From Voacanga thouarsii (Eukaryota > Streptophyta > Magnoliopsida > Gentianales > Apocynaceae): a stretch of 64,000 bases of DNA. This document shows, piece after piece, positions 9,239 to 20,600 of this stretch (positions within the stretch are counted from its first letter, which is position 1; the number at the start of each line of letters is the position of its first letter). The stretch spans positions 8,089,001-8,153,000 of the forward strand of contig JANUWF010001783.1 in assembly GCA_026120185.1 (NCBI GenBank), in the 5' to 3' direction. A program made the position numbers and the translations under genes. The notes under the pieces were generated by a model. It made no database searches, had not been told where the DNA came from, and was given only the letters and a program-made list of their open reading frames with translations.

Positions 9239-11552
9239 AGAAAATCCTTTTCAGCCTCATCTTCATCCTCTTTTCCTTTGCCAAGAACTCAAAGTAATAG
9301 ACGCTTTAGTAACGTTGACTTTACTGGTGAAATTCCTAAGGTAAATTATGAAGAAAATGTTAGTATTAAATCTGGAAGTCCTACTCAATCAGAAATGAAT
9401 ATGCCTTCTTCTTTAATGGTATTAACCTCTGAAAATGATTTTGTGTTAAACAAAGATTATCTTCGTCAATTGTAGAATAGACCTTGTAATAAGCTTAAAT
9501 GTAAATGGTATTTTGCTACTGTTCTGAATCTGAAAGAGCTAGACTCTTACAACAATATTATTCTGATCATATCAAAATGAAACAACATTTAGATTTCTTT
9601 AATTGGTATGAATTAATTAAATATAAAAAACGTGATATATTAAATGCCATTCCCAAAAAATTGTATACAACCAGAAATGAAGTTAAAGAATCAGTATTTC
9701 CTCCTGCTGAAGAAATTAAGATTCCTGTAGAAAATCAAGTAGTAACAGCTTCTCCATTTAAGCTAGAAAATCTAAATAAACAAGGTGATGTAACAAATAA
9801 AGATTTAAATAAAGTTATTCAGCAAAATAATTATACTAATCAAATGTTAATTACTATGGCTAGCAAAGTAGAACAATTAGATAGTAAATCCTTTGTACGA
9901 GAAATTCTACAATTAAAACAGTTTAATCCAAAACAATCAATAGATCCTAATACAGTATTTAAACCTATTTTATATGAACCAAAAAATATAAAACTTGATA
10001 AAGGAATAATGAATCTAGATGATTTAGACTTTATTAAAGAAGTTAATGAAAAACTAAATAAATTAAAAACTAAAGACAATCCCGAATCTAGCTCTAAATC
10101 ACATCTTCCATTTAAAAATAAAAAACCTATGTCAAAATGATTCGAAAATCCATACACTCGAAATTATTATCCTCGACCATCCTTTCCAGATGTTCAATTT
10201 GAAGAACGACATCTTGATACCCGTGCCGCCTTTACCGGTGAAGAAATTAGTGAATGGAATATAAATGGCATGTCTGAACATAGCATTTTAAATGTAATTC
10301 GGGAAATGTTTATGGCTATTACAGCCATTAAATGTAAAAACCCATCCAATTCTGATCAATCTATCCTCCATATTTTAACCACTGGATTTATTGGTGTCCT
10401 TCAGGGGTGGTGGAATAACTACCTTACTGAGCAACAGCGTCAAGAAATTCTAGATGCCACCAAAATCCAAACTAAGATAATACAAAATGTTAATGGCCAA
10501 CCAAGTCAAACAACAGAAACAGTTTCTAATTGTTTAAATACATTCATGTTTACTCTAACTCAGCATTTTGTAGGAAATTCTCAGCAATTAGCTGATAGAA
10601 GTTCAGAAATCCTCACTAATTTAACCTACCCAAAATTACATAATTTTAGATTATATAAAGACATGTTTCTACAAAAGGTAATGTTAAAAATAGACTGTCA
10701 TCATGCGTTCTAGAAAGAACGATTTATTTTAGGCTTACCACCTTTATTTGCAAAAAAAGTCAGGCAAAAACTCAAGTTAGATTTTGGAAATACAATTCCT
10801 TATGATTATTTAGCATACGGTCAGTTAATTAGTTATGTAAACCGAGCAAGCGCAGACCTCTGGAAGATCTCAAACTTAAATCGCAAATGGAATCATATCA
10901 TAAGAAATCTAAAAAGGAATTAGGAAACTTCTATGAAATCTTTGGATATTCCCCAATAACTCCTCCATCTAAAAAGCTTAAACTAAAGTCTAAGAAGAAA
11001 AACTTTAGAAAAGATAGAAAAGAAAAAACTTTAAAACCTTTTAACAAGAGAACAAAAGACAAATCATCTAAAGATACAATTAAGTGTTATTTGTGTGAAA
11101 AATGAGGACATAAAGCAGATGAATGTAAACTCAAAGCAAAAAAGAAGAAAAAGGTAAATAAACTATCTTTACCCAAAGATACTTTAGATCAAATCAATCA
11201 AATCTTTGACCAATATGATTCATCTCAGTCATCTGACACTGATGCTAGTGAAATTGAAGAAGTATTTGAAATTCAAGAAAATTCTTCAGAAGACGATTCA
11301 AGTGAAAAACCCTCTTATAATTGTACAGGCTTATGTACCTGTGCAATAGGAGAACTCTGCATGCTTAGTACTAAACCACATGATCAAGTTAATGTAATCA
11401 CTCGTGCAAATAAAGAACTCTTAGATCATATTCAGGATGAAACAGTTAAAAGAGAATATCTGTTAAAGGTCAAAGATTTAGTTCTTAATCCAAAAGTACA
11501 AGTAGAACAATACAATCTAAAAAATGGTATATTCCTGTCCTCCTCAAAATAG
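9239..11552 (+). pseudogene. Lineage B copy 1: coat protein region with zinc knuckle
   Basis: Several same-order fragments cover the coat region: 9278-9475, 9505-10140 (211 codons, Lys/Asn-rich), 10270-10713 and 10887-11552. A CX2CX4HX4C zinc knuckle, which binds viral RNA, lies at 11085-11126 with a stop (TGA 11103) inside it. A Lys-rich run precedes it, and an acidic Ser/Asp/Glu-rich stretch (11220-11310) and a Cys cluster 'CTGLCTCAIGELC' follow. Breaks: TAG at 9473, a 1-base deletion near 9515 relative to copy 2, TGA 10138, TAG 10711, and a frameshift near 10860. About 290 bp present in copy 3 are missing near 11525. Confidence 0.75.
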
Positions 11553-11996
11553 GAGATTTTTCAATCCAGATAGTCGCCCTTCTTGATTTTGGCGCGGATC
11601 AAAATTGCATTTGTGAAGAAATAATCCCCACTAAATATTTAGAAAAAACAGGTTCTAAATTATATAAAGCTATTGGTGAACAGCTAAAAATTAAATATAA
11701 ATTATCTAATGCTCATATATGCAATAAGCAATTTTGTTTCTTAAATTCTTTCTTAATCATTAAAGATTTAACTCAAGATGTAATCCTACGAACTCCATTC
11801 CTAACCCAAATCTACCCTTTTGCTGTAGACCAACATGGTGTCCATACGGATATTGAATCCGTACGAGTCACATTTTCCTTTCTACAAAGTCCACAAACGA
11901 AAGATATCAATCTTCTGAAAAAGAAGATTCTTTTTCGAGAAAAGCAAATAGCTTTTTTAAAGGAAGACGTGAAATATACAAGAATCCAAGAATAGC
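11553..11996 (+). pseudogene. Lineage B copy 1: aspartic protease
   Basis: 'LLDFGADQNCI' (near 11582) is a retropepsin active site with Phe in place of Ser/Thr (family D-S-G-A). 'IIPTKYLEKTGSKLYKA' and 'VILRTPFLTQIYPF' (family G-T-P-F, here R-T-P-F) follow in the correct order. A Lys/Glu-rich stretch leads to the RT, with a TAG near 11994. The protease would release coat protein and RT from the polyprotein. The two altered active-site residues suggest it was inactive even apart from the stops. Confidence 0.75.
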
Positions 11997-12126
11997 TACA
12001 GTTAAAAGATATTCAAGATAAGATAGAATCTATCTGAAAGGATTTCGAGCATCAAATTTGCTCTGACATCCCCACTACCTTTTGGGAAAGAAAAAAGCAT
12101 ATCATCAGTCTCCCCTACATTGATGA

Positions 12127-13437
12127 TTTTGTTGAATCAATGATACCTACAAAAGCTAGGCCCATACAGATGAATCAAGAACTAGTTGAATATTGCAAAC
12201 AAGAAATTCAAGCTTTATTACAGAAAGCCTTAATTAGAGAATCAAGGTCACCCTGGTCTTGTGCAGCCTTTTATGTTAATAATAATGTTGAAAAAGAATG
12301 AGGCGTCCCTCGATTAGTCATCGATTATAAGCCCTTAAATAAAGCTTTAAAATGGATAAGATATCCAATACCCAACAAACGAGATTTGTTGAAAAGAACA
12401 TATAGAGTAGTTCTTTATAGTAGGATTTAAAAACAGGATTCTGGCAAATACAGATTAAAGAAGAAGATAGGTACAAAACAGCCTTTAATGTTCCTTTTGG
12501 TCAATATGAATGGAATGTCATGCCATCTGGTTTAAAAAATGCCCCTAGTGAATTTCAGAAAGTTATGAATGACATCTTTAATCCTTATACATCATTTAGT
12601 ATCGTGTATATTGATGATGTATTAATCTTTAGTGAATCTTTCGACCAACGTTTAAAACATTTACGTCTTTTTCATGAAATTATCACGAAAAATGAACTGG
12701 TAGTAGTGCCTCGAAACTCAAACTTTGTCAAACCCAGATTTGTTTCTTAGGTCATAACTTAACCCAAAGAACCTATAAACCCTTTTGTAGAGCAACAGAA
12801 TTTGCAGATATATTTCCTGATGAAATCAAAGACAAAACCCAACTTCATCGATTTTTAGGATGTTTAAATTATATCTCAGACTTTATTCCCAATCTTTGAA
12901 AAATCTGTGAACCGTTGTATAAATGACTTTGCAAAGATCCAATCCCTTGGGATATAGAACAAACCCAAACAGTCAAGAAGATAAAACAAATTGTCAAAAA
13001 ACTTCCTTATTTAGGAATCCCAGATCCAACTTCTTTTATGATTGTAGAAGCAGATGCCTCAGAACTTGGTTATGGAGGTATTCTCAAACAAAGGAAAACC
13101 AATTCCTCTTCAGAACAACTAGTCAGATATCATTCAGGTATTTGGCTTTCTAGTCAAAAGAATTATAGTACAATTAAAAAGGAAAATCTTGCTATTGTTT
13201 TATGTATTTCAAAATTTCAAGATGATTTGATAAATCAAAAGTTTTTACTCTGAATTGATTGCAAAGCAGCCAAAGATGTTTTACAAAAAGATGTTAAAAA
13301 CCTCGTGGCAAAACAGATCTTTGCCAGATGGTAAGCCCTTTTATCCAGTTTTGATTTTGATATCGAATTTATCAAAGGAAAGAATAATTTCCTACCAGAT
13401 TTCTTAACCCGAGAGTTTTTGCAAGGACGTACGTAAA
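12127..13437 (+). pseudogene. Lineage B copy 1: reverse transcriptase-RNase H
   Basis: RT blocks appear in order: 'KARPIQMNQELVEYC', 'SPWSCAAFYVNNN', 'VPRLVIDYKPLNKALK', 'FGQYEWNVMPSGLKNAPSEF', and 'IVYIDDVLIFSES' (YIDD codons 12607-12618). RNase H follows with 'FMIVEADASELGYGGILKQ' (D-A-S near 13050), 'KNYSTIKKENLAIVLCISKF' and 'NFLPDFLTREF'. Breaks: TGA near 12299, a deletion with TAA near 12427 removing the F-D-M-K-S block, a frameshift near 12705, TGA 12898, TGA 12923 and TAG 13335. Copy 3 (18716-20011) preserves the gene better. Confidence 0.85.
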
Positions 13438-13642
13438 GCTTTTAACACAATATTCAACACTGTGATGAGTACCGATTCAGTTCAGGAGCTCATTCATATC
13501 CCTCTATAAATAGCATGCTAAATCGAAGAAATCAGACATGGATCAGTGACCATGACTTTGTCCACCCACAGGTAATCGATTTGCAGTCCTAAACTCCTTT
13601 CCTCCTCTCCCTACCAACTTAGTAAGCAGACCACCGCTTACT

Positions 13643-14647
13643 ATGAATCTCTTTGATCCAGCCTCTTCTCAAAAGAATATAGAAACCCAAAAAACAGATC
13701 AATCCTTCTATGCAATTCCTTCTCCAACTTCCTTTAAGGAAGCAGTTATTCCCAAGACACTAACCAAACCAGAAAAGCTTACTCACTCTACCAAAGAGAA
13801 ATTTGAATTCTTACTAAAAACAGTCATACCAGTACTAGCTTTGCCCAGAGAACTAACAGAAAAACCAGAAAGGGAAATTTTTAACAAACTTCATCCAGAA
13901 GCCTACCATCATTCTAGCCATGTATTCAAAGTAGAATCCTTGAAAACCCGTCTTTAATATGAACATATACTTTATGCAACTGGTTCGATAGAATGTGAAC
14001 ATGAACGTAACCTTAATCGAGCAGAGAAAGGTATTGCCTATTCTAAATGCAAAATCATGAAAATCCTTGACTTAAACACTTGGCCAGTCACTGGCATTTA
14101 CACACCAATCCAGTTCAAAACTCCATCTAAACCTCCCATCTACAATTTCTTAGACTATATTGATGCTTGGTACAATTTTAAGTACCTTCGAGATCTTACC
14201 CATACCTGGTTCATCAAATACGTCAAAGAAACAATCAGTCCCATACCTAGATGGTTTTATTCTTGGTAGAAAACATTTGGTGGATATAAATCCACTATTT
14301 CTAGTTCAAATTTGCATAAATTTAATCAGTTTGTAATAGAAAGTCAGATGTAGGCTTTATCTTGGAATAATCAGTTATGTAAGTATTATGTTGAAAAAAA
14401 AATTTGTTATGTCTTAGGATGGAATTATAAAATCGATTCCATCGACAATGTAAAATATCATTGTAAGGAGATCAAGATCAAAAGATGGACTCCGGTCCAA
14501 AAAATAGAGCAGAAAGACTTCGACATCCAGTCTTCTTCCAGTAAGGGAAAAAAGATCAGCAAAGTAGAACTGCAGCTTCAACTGCAACTATTACAGTAAC
14601 AACTGCATCAAGCAGATGATGATGAAAGCGAGTCAGAATCATAGCCA
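13643..14647 (+). pseudogene. Lineage B copy 1: second ORF, unknown function
   Basis: One frame from ATG 13643 runs ~330 codons with few stops (13955, 14267, 14350, 14597). It starts 'MNLFDPASSQKN', passes through a Lys/Pro-rich segment, and contains aromatic-rich 'WFIKYVKETISPIPRWFYSW' and 'ICYVLGWNYKIDSI'. It ends in Gln-rich then Asp/Glu-rich sequence. The position after RNase H matches ORF2 of Florendovirus, whose function is unknown. Homologous minus-strand sequence lies at 17520-18510. I see no catalytic motif. Confidence 0.55.
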
Positions 14648-14892
14648 GACTTTAGCATTTTTTATAATGGAGATATGGACAATCCTTCCGGTATTGCTCA
14701 AGCATACCTCTGTCAAAGCCCATAATGACCAAACTCCATTCAAAATGGAAAAGAGAAAAAAGACAACTCCAACTTTATTAGCAATCAACGCAGCTTTATC
14801 ACATCACTCAACTTTATTGCAAAATAATTCAATTGACAACAGAAAATGGTGGACCACTCCACTCAAAAAGACTTTTTGAACAATTCTTCATA

Positions 14893-15123
14893 ATGGCAGA
14901 CGACCTGATTCCTTCCTCCACTCAGATAGACCCTACAGCAATAATGCAGCAAGCACTTAGAGAAAGCTTCGCCACTTCTACTTATATAAGGCAGCAATTG
15001 ATTCAAGAAATGCAGACTCATTTGCAAGCTAAGAAACCTGAGAGTGAAACCCCTCTATATTTTGATACTTGTAGCATTTGTCATCGTTTTCAAAACCTTG
15101 TAATTCAGCAGCATCTCGTGTAA
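14893..15123 (+). CDS. Small ORF at the end of the lineage B genome
   Basis: A 76-codon frame from ATG 14893 ('MADDLIPSSTQID...') to TAA 15121 contains a 'CSICHRF' Cys pair. It overlaps the TATA box at 14983, so on the viral transcript it would lie across the promoter and the terminally redundant region. The same stretch in copy 3 (minus, ~17040-17265) lacks the initiating ATG and has a stop. Coding status is doubtful. Confidence 0.25.
   Translation: MADDLIPSSTQIDPTAIMQQALRESFATSTYIRQQLIQEMQTHLQAKKPESETPLYFDTCSICHRFQNLVIQQHLV
14983..14991 (+). promoter_or_regulatory. TATA box of lineage B transcript promoter
   Basis: TATATAAGG, followed by 'cagcaa', sits ~200 bp before the genome unit boundary and ahead of the primer site, where the pregenomic RNA promoter of caulimovirids lies. 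The minus-strand copy 3 keeps it at 17167-17175. Confidence 0.55.
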
Positions 15124-15155
15124 ACTTTCAAAGTTTTTATTAAAATCAGAAGATT

Positions 15156-16971
15156 TGGCATTGAAATATCATGGGTCACAATTTAGTATCAGAGCCAAGT
15201 GTTCAATTTGCTTCATCATAAACCTTCTATGATTTGTAAAAACATGTCCGAGTAAGTTCATTTACTTTCTTTCTCTAAATCATGCTTGATGTAGTTTAAT
15301 CGTACTTGTAGTAAGTTCGTATGTTTCTTCTAGTATTCTTAAACTATGATGGTTGATAATCACCTGTGAAAGCAGGTAGTACGTTGGTCAGTCCAAAACT
15401 ATTGGATTAGGCTGTTAGTAGCCATGGATGGCGTCGTGTTATCCTTGACCCGGGGGTGGTCTCGTAGCTCTCAACCATAAGCATAGTATGTTAGGTATGT
15501 CCTGAGAAGAAACAAAGAAACATAGGTTAATACATAACTCTAAAGAATGATAGAATTTGTATTATCTACTCTAGCATAGATAAAGAGAGAGAAAGTAATC
15601 TTCATATCTTCATGGCCTCCAACCTTTTTGATATCGACATTGAATCAGTAAATGATTTAGAAGTAAGTACTCAATTAGATAAAGTTGAATCCAGACTAAT
15701 GGATTGGAATTTACCCATAGAAAATTTTGACAAGATTTATGAAAAAGGAATGTTTGATTTAGTTCAAAATTATACAATCAAAACCACTGAAAAAACAGTT
15801 TCCATAAATCAGCCCTATGGTACAATTCAACTTCTAAATCCAGAAACCTTAGAACACCATAGAAAAAATAAATGTTGATATCTTCACATAAGATTAGTTC
15901 AAGTAGCCATCAAACCTCTATACCGTTTAGGTATTAATACCCCAATCTGCCTTATTCTAAGAGACAGTAGGCATCTTGATTTTCAAAATAGCTTGTTAGT
16001 AGTCCTTGAATCAAACACAGCCAATTTAACCATTATCCAAATTTTACAGTAGATCTCATAGATCCACATATACTAAAAACTTTAACTTTAAACATTCAAA
16101 CAAAGAATTTAGATTTTGAATTAGGATCTAAATCTCTTAGTTTAATTTATCGTGTCTATTACAAAGTAATGAAAACTACAATAAACCCTAAAACTAAACA
16201 ATATATTGGTAATCCAAAAGAAACTTGTTTATTAGAAACTAATTTTGACAGATCAAATACCTTTATCCCACGAATGATTAAATGGGATAATGTTCTTCAA
16301 AACCTTACTTGGAATTTTGAAAATATCATTAATCCTAAAAAATATTATGAATCCAAAACAATAGGAAAAATCATAGAAACACCAGCAGGCCATATTGAAT
16401 TAGAATTCCGAAGAAAATCTTTTTTAGCCTCATCTTCATCCTCTTTTCCTTTGCCAAGAACTCAAAGTAATTGATGCTTTAGTAACGTTAACTTTACTGG
16501 TGAAATTCAAAAGGTAAATTATGAAGAAAATGTCAGTATTAAATCTGGAAGTCCTACTCAATCAGAAATGAATATGCCTTCTTCTTTAATGGTATTAACC
16601 TCTGAAAATGATTTTGTGTTAAACAAAGATTATCTTCGTCAATTGTGGAATAGACCTTGTAATAAGCTTAAATGTAAATGGTATTTTGCTATTGTTTCGG
16701 AATCTGAAAGAGCTAGACTCTTACAACAATATTATTCTAATCAAATCAAAATGAAACAACATTTAGATTTCTTTGATTGGTATGAATTAATTAAATATAA
16801 AAAAAGGTGATATATTAAATGTCATTACCAAAAAATGGAATACAACCAGAAATGAAGTTAAAGAATCAATATTTCCTCCTGCTGAAGAAATTAAGATTCT
16901 TGTAGAAAATCAAGTAGTAACAGCTTCTCCCTTTAAACTAGAAAATCTAGATAAACAAGGTGATGTAACAA
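15156..16971 (+). mobile_element. Endogenous pararetrovirus lineage B, tandem partial copy 2
   Basis: This follows copy 1 head-to-tail, repeating the genome start (altered primer site at 15184). It covers the leader, movement protein and the first part of the coat region. Homology to copy 1 stops at 'gatgtaaca' (equivalent to ~9800), where it meets the end of copy 3 in the opposite direction. Head-to-tail tandems are expected from integrated concatemers or from recombination between circular genomes. Confidence 0.85.
15612..16971 (+). pseudogene. Lineage B copy 2: movement protein and N-terminal coat region
   Basis: ATG 15612 opens 88 uninterrupted codons ('MASNLFDIDIESVNDLE'), better preserved than copy 1. 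A TGA near 15877 replaces an Arg/Tyr position. The frameshift near 16050 is shared with copy 1. The frame resumes at 16169 and, apart from a TGA near 16472, runs to 16810, without the 1-base deletion that breaks copy 1 at the same place. The remainder to 16971 is coat-region sequence in a shifted frame. Confidence 0.75.
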
Positions 16972-17519
16972 CCAAATTGTGACCCAGGATATTTCAATGC
17001 CAAATCTTCTGATTTTAATAAAAACTTTGAAAGTTTACACGAGATGCTGCTGAATTACAAGGTTTTGAAAAAGATGACAAATGCTACAAGTATCAAAATA
17101 TAGAGGGGTTTCACTCTCAGGTTTCTTAGCTTGCAAATGAGTTTGCATTTCTTGAATCTATTGCTGCCTTATATAGGCAAAAGTGGTGAAGCTTTCTCTG
17201 AGTGCTTGCTGCATTATTGTTGTAGGGTCCATCTGAGTGGAGGAAGGAATCAGGTTGTCTATTATTACGAAGAATTGTTCAAAAAGTCTTTTTGAGTGGA
17301 GTGGTCCACCATTTTCTGCTGTCAACTGAATTATTTTGCAATAAAGCTGAGTGATGTGATAAAGCTGTGTTGATTGCTGATAAAGTTGGAATTGTCTCTT
17401 TTCTCTTTACCATTTTGAATAGAGTCTGGTCATTATGGGCTTTGACAGAGGTATGCTTGAGCAATACTGGAAGGATTGTCCATATCTCCATTTTCAAAAA
17501 TGCTAAGCTGTGATTCTGA

Positions 17520-18510
17520 TTCGCTTTCATCATCATCTGTTTGATGCAGTTGTTGCTGTAATAGTTGCAGTTGAAGCTGCAATTCTGTTTTGCTGGCCTT
17601 TTTTCCCTTACTGGAAGAAGATTAGATGTCGAGGTCATTCTGCTCTATTTTTTGGACCGGAGTCCATCCTTTGATCTTGATCTCCTTACAAAGATATTTT
17701 ACATTGTTGATAGAATCGATTTTATAATTCCATCCTAAGACATAACAAATCTTTTTCTCAACATAATATTTACATAACTGATTATTCAAAGATAAAGCCT
17801 ACATTTGACTTTCTATTACAAATTGATTGAATTTCTGCAAATTTGAACTAGAAAGAGTGGATTTATCTCCACCAAATGTTTTCCACCAAGTATAAAACCA
17901 TCTAGGTATGGGACTGATCGTTTCTTTATCGTATTTAATGAACTAGGTATGGATAAGATCTCGAAGGTACATAAAATTGTACCAAGCATCAATATAGTCT
18001 AAGAAATTGTAGGTGGGAGGTTTAAATGGAGTTTTGAATTGGATTGGTGTGTAAATGCCAATGACTGGCCAAGTGTTTAAGTCAAGGATTTTTCATGATT
18101 CTGCATTTAGAATAGGCAATACCTTTCTCTGCTCGATTGAGGTTATGTTCATGTTCGCATTCTATCGAACCAGTGGCATAAAGTATATGTTCATAGTAAA
18201 GACGGTTTTTTAAGGGTTCTGCTTTGAATACATGGATAGATTGATGGTAGGCTTCTGGATGAAGTTTGTTGACAATTTCCCTCTCTGGTTTTGCTTTTAG
18301 GTCTCTGGGCAGAGCTAGTACTGGTATGACTGTTTTTTGTAAGAATTCAAATTTCTTTTTGGTAGAGTGAGTAAGCTTTTCTGGTTTGGTTGGTGTCTTG
18401 GGAATAACTGCTTCCTTAAAGGAAGTTGGAGAAGTAATTGCATAGAAGGATTGATCTGTTTTTTAGGTTTCTGTATTCTTTTGAGAAGAGGCTAGATCAA
18501 AGAGATTCAT
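17520..18510 (-). pseudogene. Lineage B copy 3: second ORF, unknown function
   Basis: The start codon (CAT at 18508-18510) and the N-terminal 'MNLFDLASSQK' match copy 1 at 13643. The same aromatic and Gln/Asp-rich segments follow. Stops and small indels interrupt it, for example a TAG near 17945. An overlapping frame of 119 codons at 17279-17638 is also open in part in copy 1 (14616-14879). Confidence 0.5.
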
Positions 18511-18715
18511 AGTAAGCAGTGGTCTGCTTACTAAGTTGGTAGGGAGAGGAGGAAAGGAGTTTAGGACTGCAAATCGATTACCTGCGGGTGAACGAAGTCG
18601 TGGTCGCTGATCCATGTCTGATTTCTTCGATTTAGCATGCTATTTATAGAGGGATATGAATGAGCTCCTGAACTGAATCGGTACTCATCACAGTGTTGAA
18701 TACTGTGTTAAAAGC

Positions 18716-20011
18716 TTTACGTACGTCCTACTCTCGGGTTAAAAAATCTGGTAGGGAATTATTCTTTCCTTTGATAAATTCGATATCGAAATCAAAACTG
18801 GATAAAAGGGCTTACCATCTGGCAAAGATCTGTTTTGCCACGAGGTTTTTAACATCTTTTTGTAAAACATCTTTGGCTGCTTTGCAATCAATTCAGAGTA
18901 AAAACTTTTGATTTATCAAATCATCTTGAAATTTTGAAATACATAAAACAATAGCAAGATTTTCCTTTTTAATTGTACTATAATTCTTTTGACTAGAAAG
19001 TCAAATACTTGAATGATATCTGACTAGCTGTTCTAAAGAGGAATTGGTTTTCCTTTGTTTGAGAATACCTCCATAACTAAGTTCTGAGGCATCTGTGTCT
19101 ACAATCATAAAAGCAGTTGGATTTGGGATTCCTAAATAAGGAAGTTTTTTGACAATTTGTTTTATCTTCTTGACTGTTTGAGTTTGTTCTATACCCCAAG
19201 GGATTGGATCTATGCAAAGTCGTTTATACAACGGTTCACAGATTTGTCGAAGATTGGGAATAAAGTCTGAGATATAATTTAAACATCCTAAAAATCGTTG
19301 AAGTTGGGTTTTATCCTTGATTTCATCAGGAAATCTGTCTGCAAATTCTATTGCTCTACAGATGGGTTTATAGGTTCCTTGAGTTAAGTTATGACCTAAG
19401 AAACGAATCTGGGTTTGACAAAATTTGAGTTTCGAGACACTCACAACCAGCCCATTTTTCGTGATAATTTCACGAAAAAGACATAAATGTTTTAAATGTT
19501 GGTCGAAAGATTCGCTAAAAATTAATACATCATCAATATAAATGATACTAAATGATGTATAATGACTAAAGATGTCATTCATAACTTTCTGAAATTCACT
19601 AGGGGCATTTTTTAAACCAGAAGGCATGACATTCCATTCATATTGACCAAAGGGAACATTAAAGGCTATTTTGTACCAATCTTCTTCTTTAATCTGTATT
19701 TGCCAGAATCCTGATTTCATATCAAATTTACTATAAAGAACTGCTCTATGTGTTCTTTTCAACAAATCTCGTTTGTTGGGTATTGGATATCTTATCAATT
19801 TTAAAGCTTTATTTAAGGGCTTATAATTGATGACTAATCGAGGGACGCCTCGTTCTTTTTCAACATTATTATTAACGTAAAAGGCTGCACAAGACCAGGG
19901 TGACCTTAATTCTCTAATTAAGTCTTTCTGTAATAAAGCTTGAATTTCTTGTTTGCAATATTCAACTAATTCTTGATTCATCTGTATGGGCCTAGCCTTT
20001 GTAGGTATCAT
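18716..20011 (-). pseudogene. Lineage B copy 3: reverse transcriptase-RNase H (longest intact viral frame)
   Basis: A 336-codon frame runs from 20011 to 19001 without a stop. It carries 'SPWSCAAFYVNNN', 'VPRLVINYKPLNKALK', 'YSKFDMKSGFWQIQI', 'FGQYEWNVMPSGLKNAPSEF' and 'IIYIDDVLIFSES' (YIDD at 19529-19540), then the RNase H start 'FMIVDTDASELSYGGILKQ'. A TGA at the Trp of 'IWLSSQKNYS' ends it. The same frame continues through 'LSSQKNYSTIKKENLAIVL' and another TGA to the RNase H end near 18716. Although the best preserved RT in the window, it is cut off from any complete genome. Confidence 0.9.
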
Positions 20012-20284
20012 TGATTCATCAAAATCACCAATGTAGGGGAGACTGATGATATGCTTTTTTCTTTCCCAAAAGGCAATGGGGATGTCAGAGAAAATTTGAT
20101 GCTCGAAATCCTTTCGGATAAATTCTATCTTATCCTGAATATCTTTTAGCTGTAGCTATTCTTGGATTCTTGTATATTTCACGTTTTCCTTTAAAAAAGC
20201 TATTTGCTTTTCTCGACAAAAAATCTTCTTTTTCAGAAGATTGATATATTTGGTTTGTGAACTTTGTAGAAAGGAAAAAGTGAC

Positions 20285-20600
20285 TCGTACGGATCCAATA
20301 TCCGTATGGACACCATGTTGGTCTACAACAAAAGGCTAGATTTGGGTTAGGAATGGAGTTCCTAGGATTACATCTTGACTTAAATCTTTAATGATTAAGA
20401 AAGAATTTAAGAAATAAAATTGCTTATTGCATATATGAGCATTAGATAATTTATATTTATTTTTTAGCTGTTCACAAGCAGCTATATATAATTTAGAACC
20501 TGTTTTTTCTAAATATTTAGTGGGGATTATTCCTTCACAAATATAATTTTGATCTGCGCTAGAATCAAGAAGGGCGACTAACTGGATTGAAAAATCTGCT
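20285..20600 (-). pseudogene. Lineage B copy 3: aspartic protease
   Basis: The active site reads D-S-S-A (20555-20566, minus), with Ser for the catalytic-loop Gly. Copy 1 instead has D-F-G-A, so the two copies lost the motif independently. The downstream 'VILGTPFLTQI' block is intact here. A stop follows near 20336. Confidence 0.7.

Larger units (their letters stand above)
7966..15155 (+). mobile_element. Endogenous pararetrovirus lineage B, full-length copy 1 (7190-bp unit)
   Basis: The phrase 'tggcattgaaatatc' at 7966 recurs at 15156, so one genome unit is 7190 bp, the size expected of a caulimovirid. The order is tRNA-iMet primer site, movement protein, coat protein with zinc knuckle, aspartic protease, RT, RNase H, a second ORF, TATA box. 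The layout with one large ORF plus a second ORF suits the Florendovirus/Petuvirus group. There are many stops and frameshifts, so it is not functional. It joins lineage A at 7965 and a tandem partial copy at 15156. Confidence 0.85.

Noticed and set aside
7966..15155. A replication-competent virus copy
   Set aside because: Stops, frameshifts, altered protease active sites and a deletion affect every essential gene in all copies.
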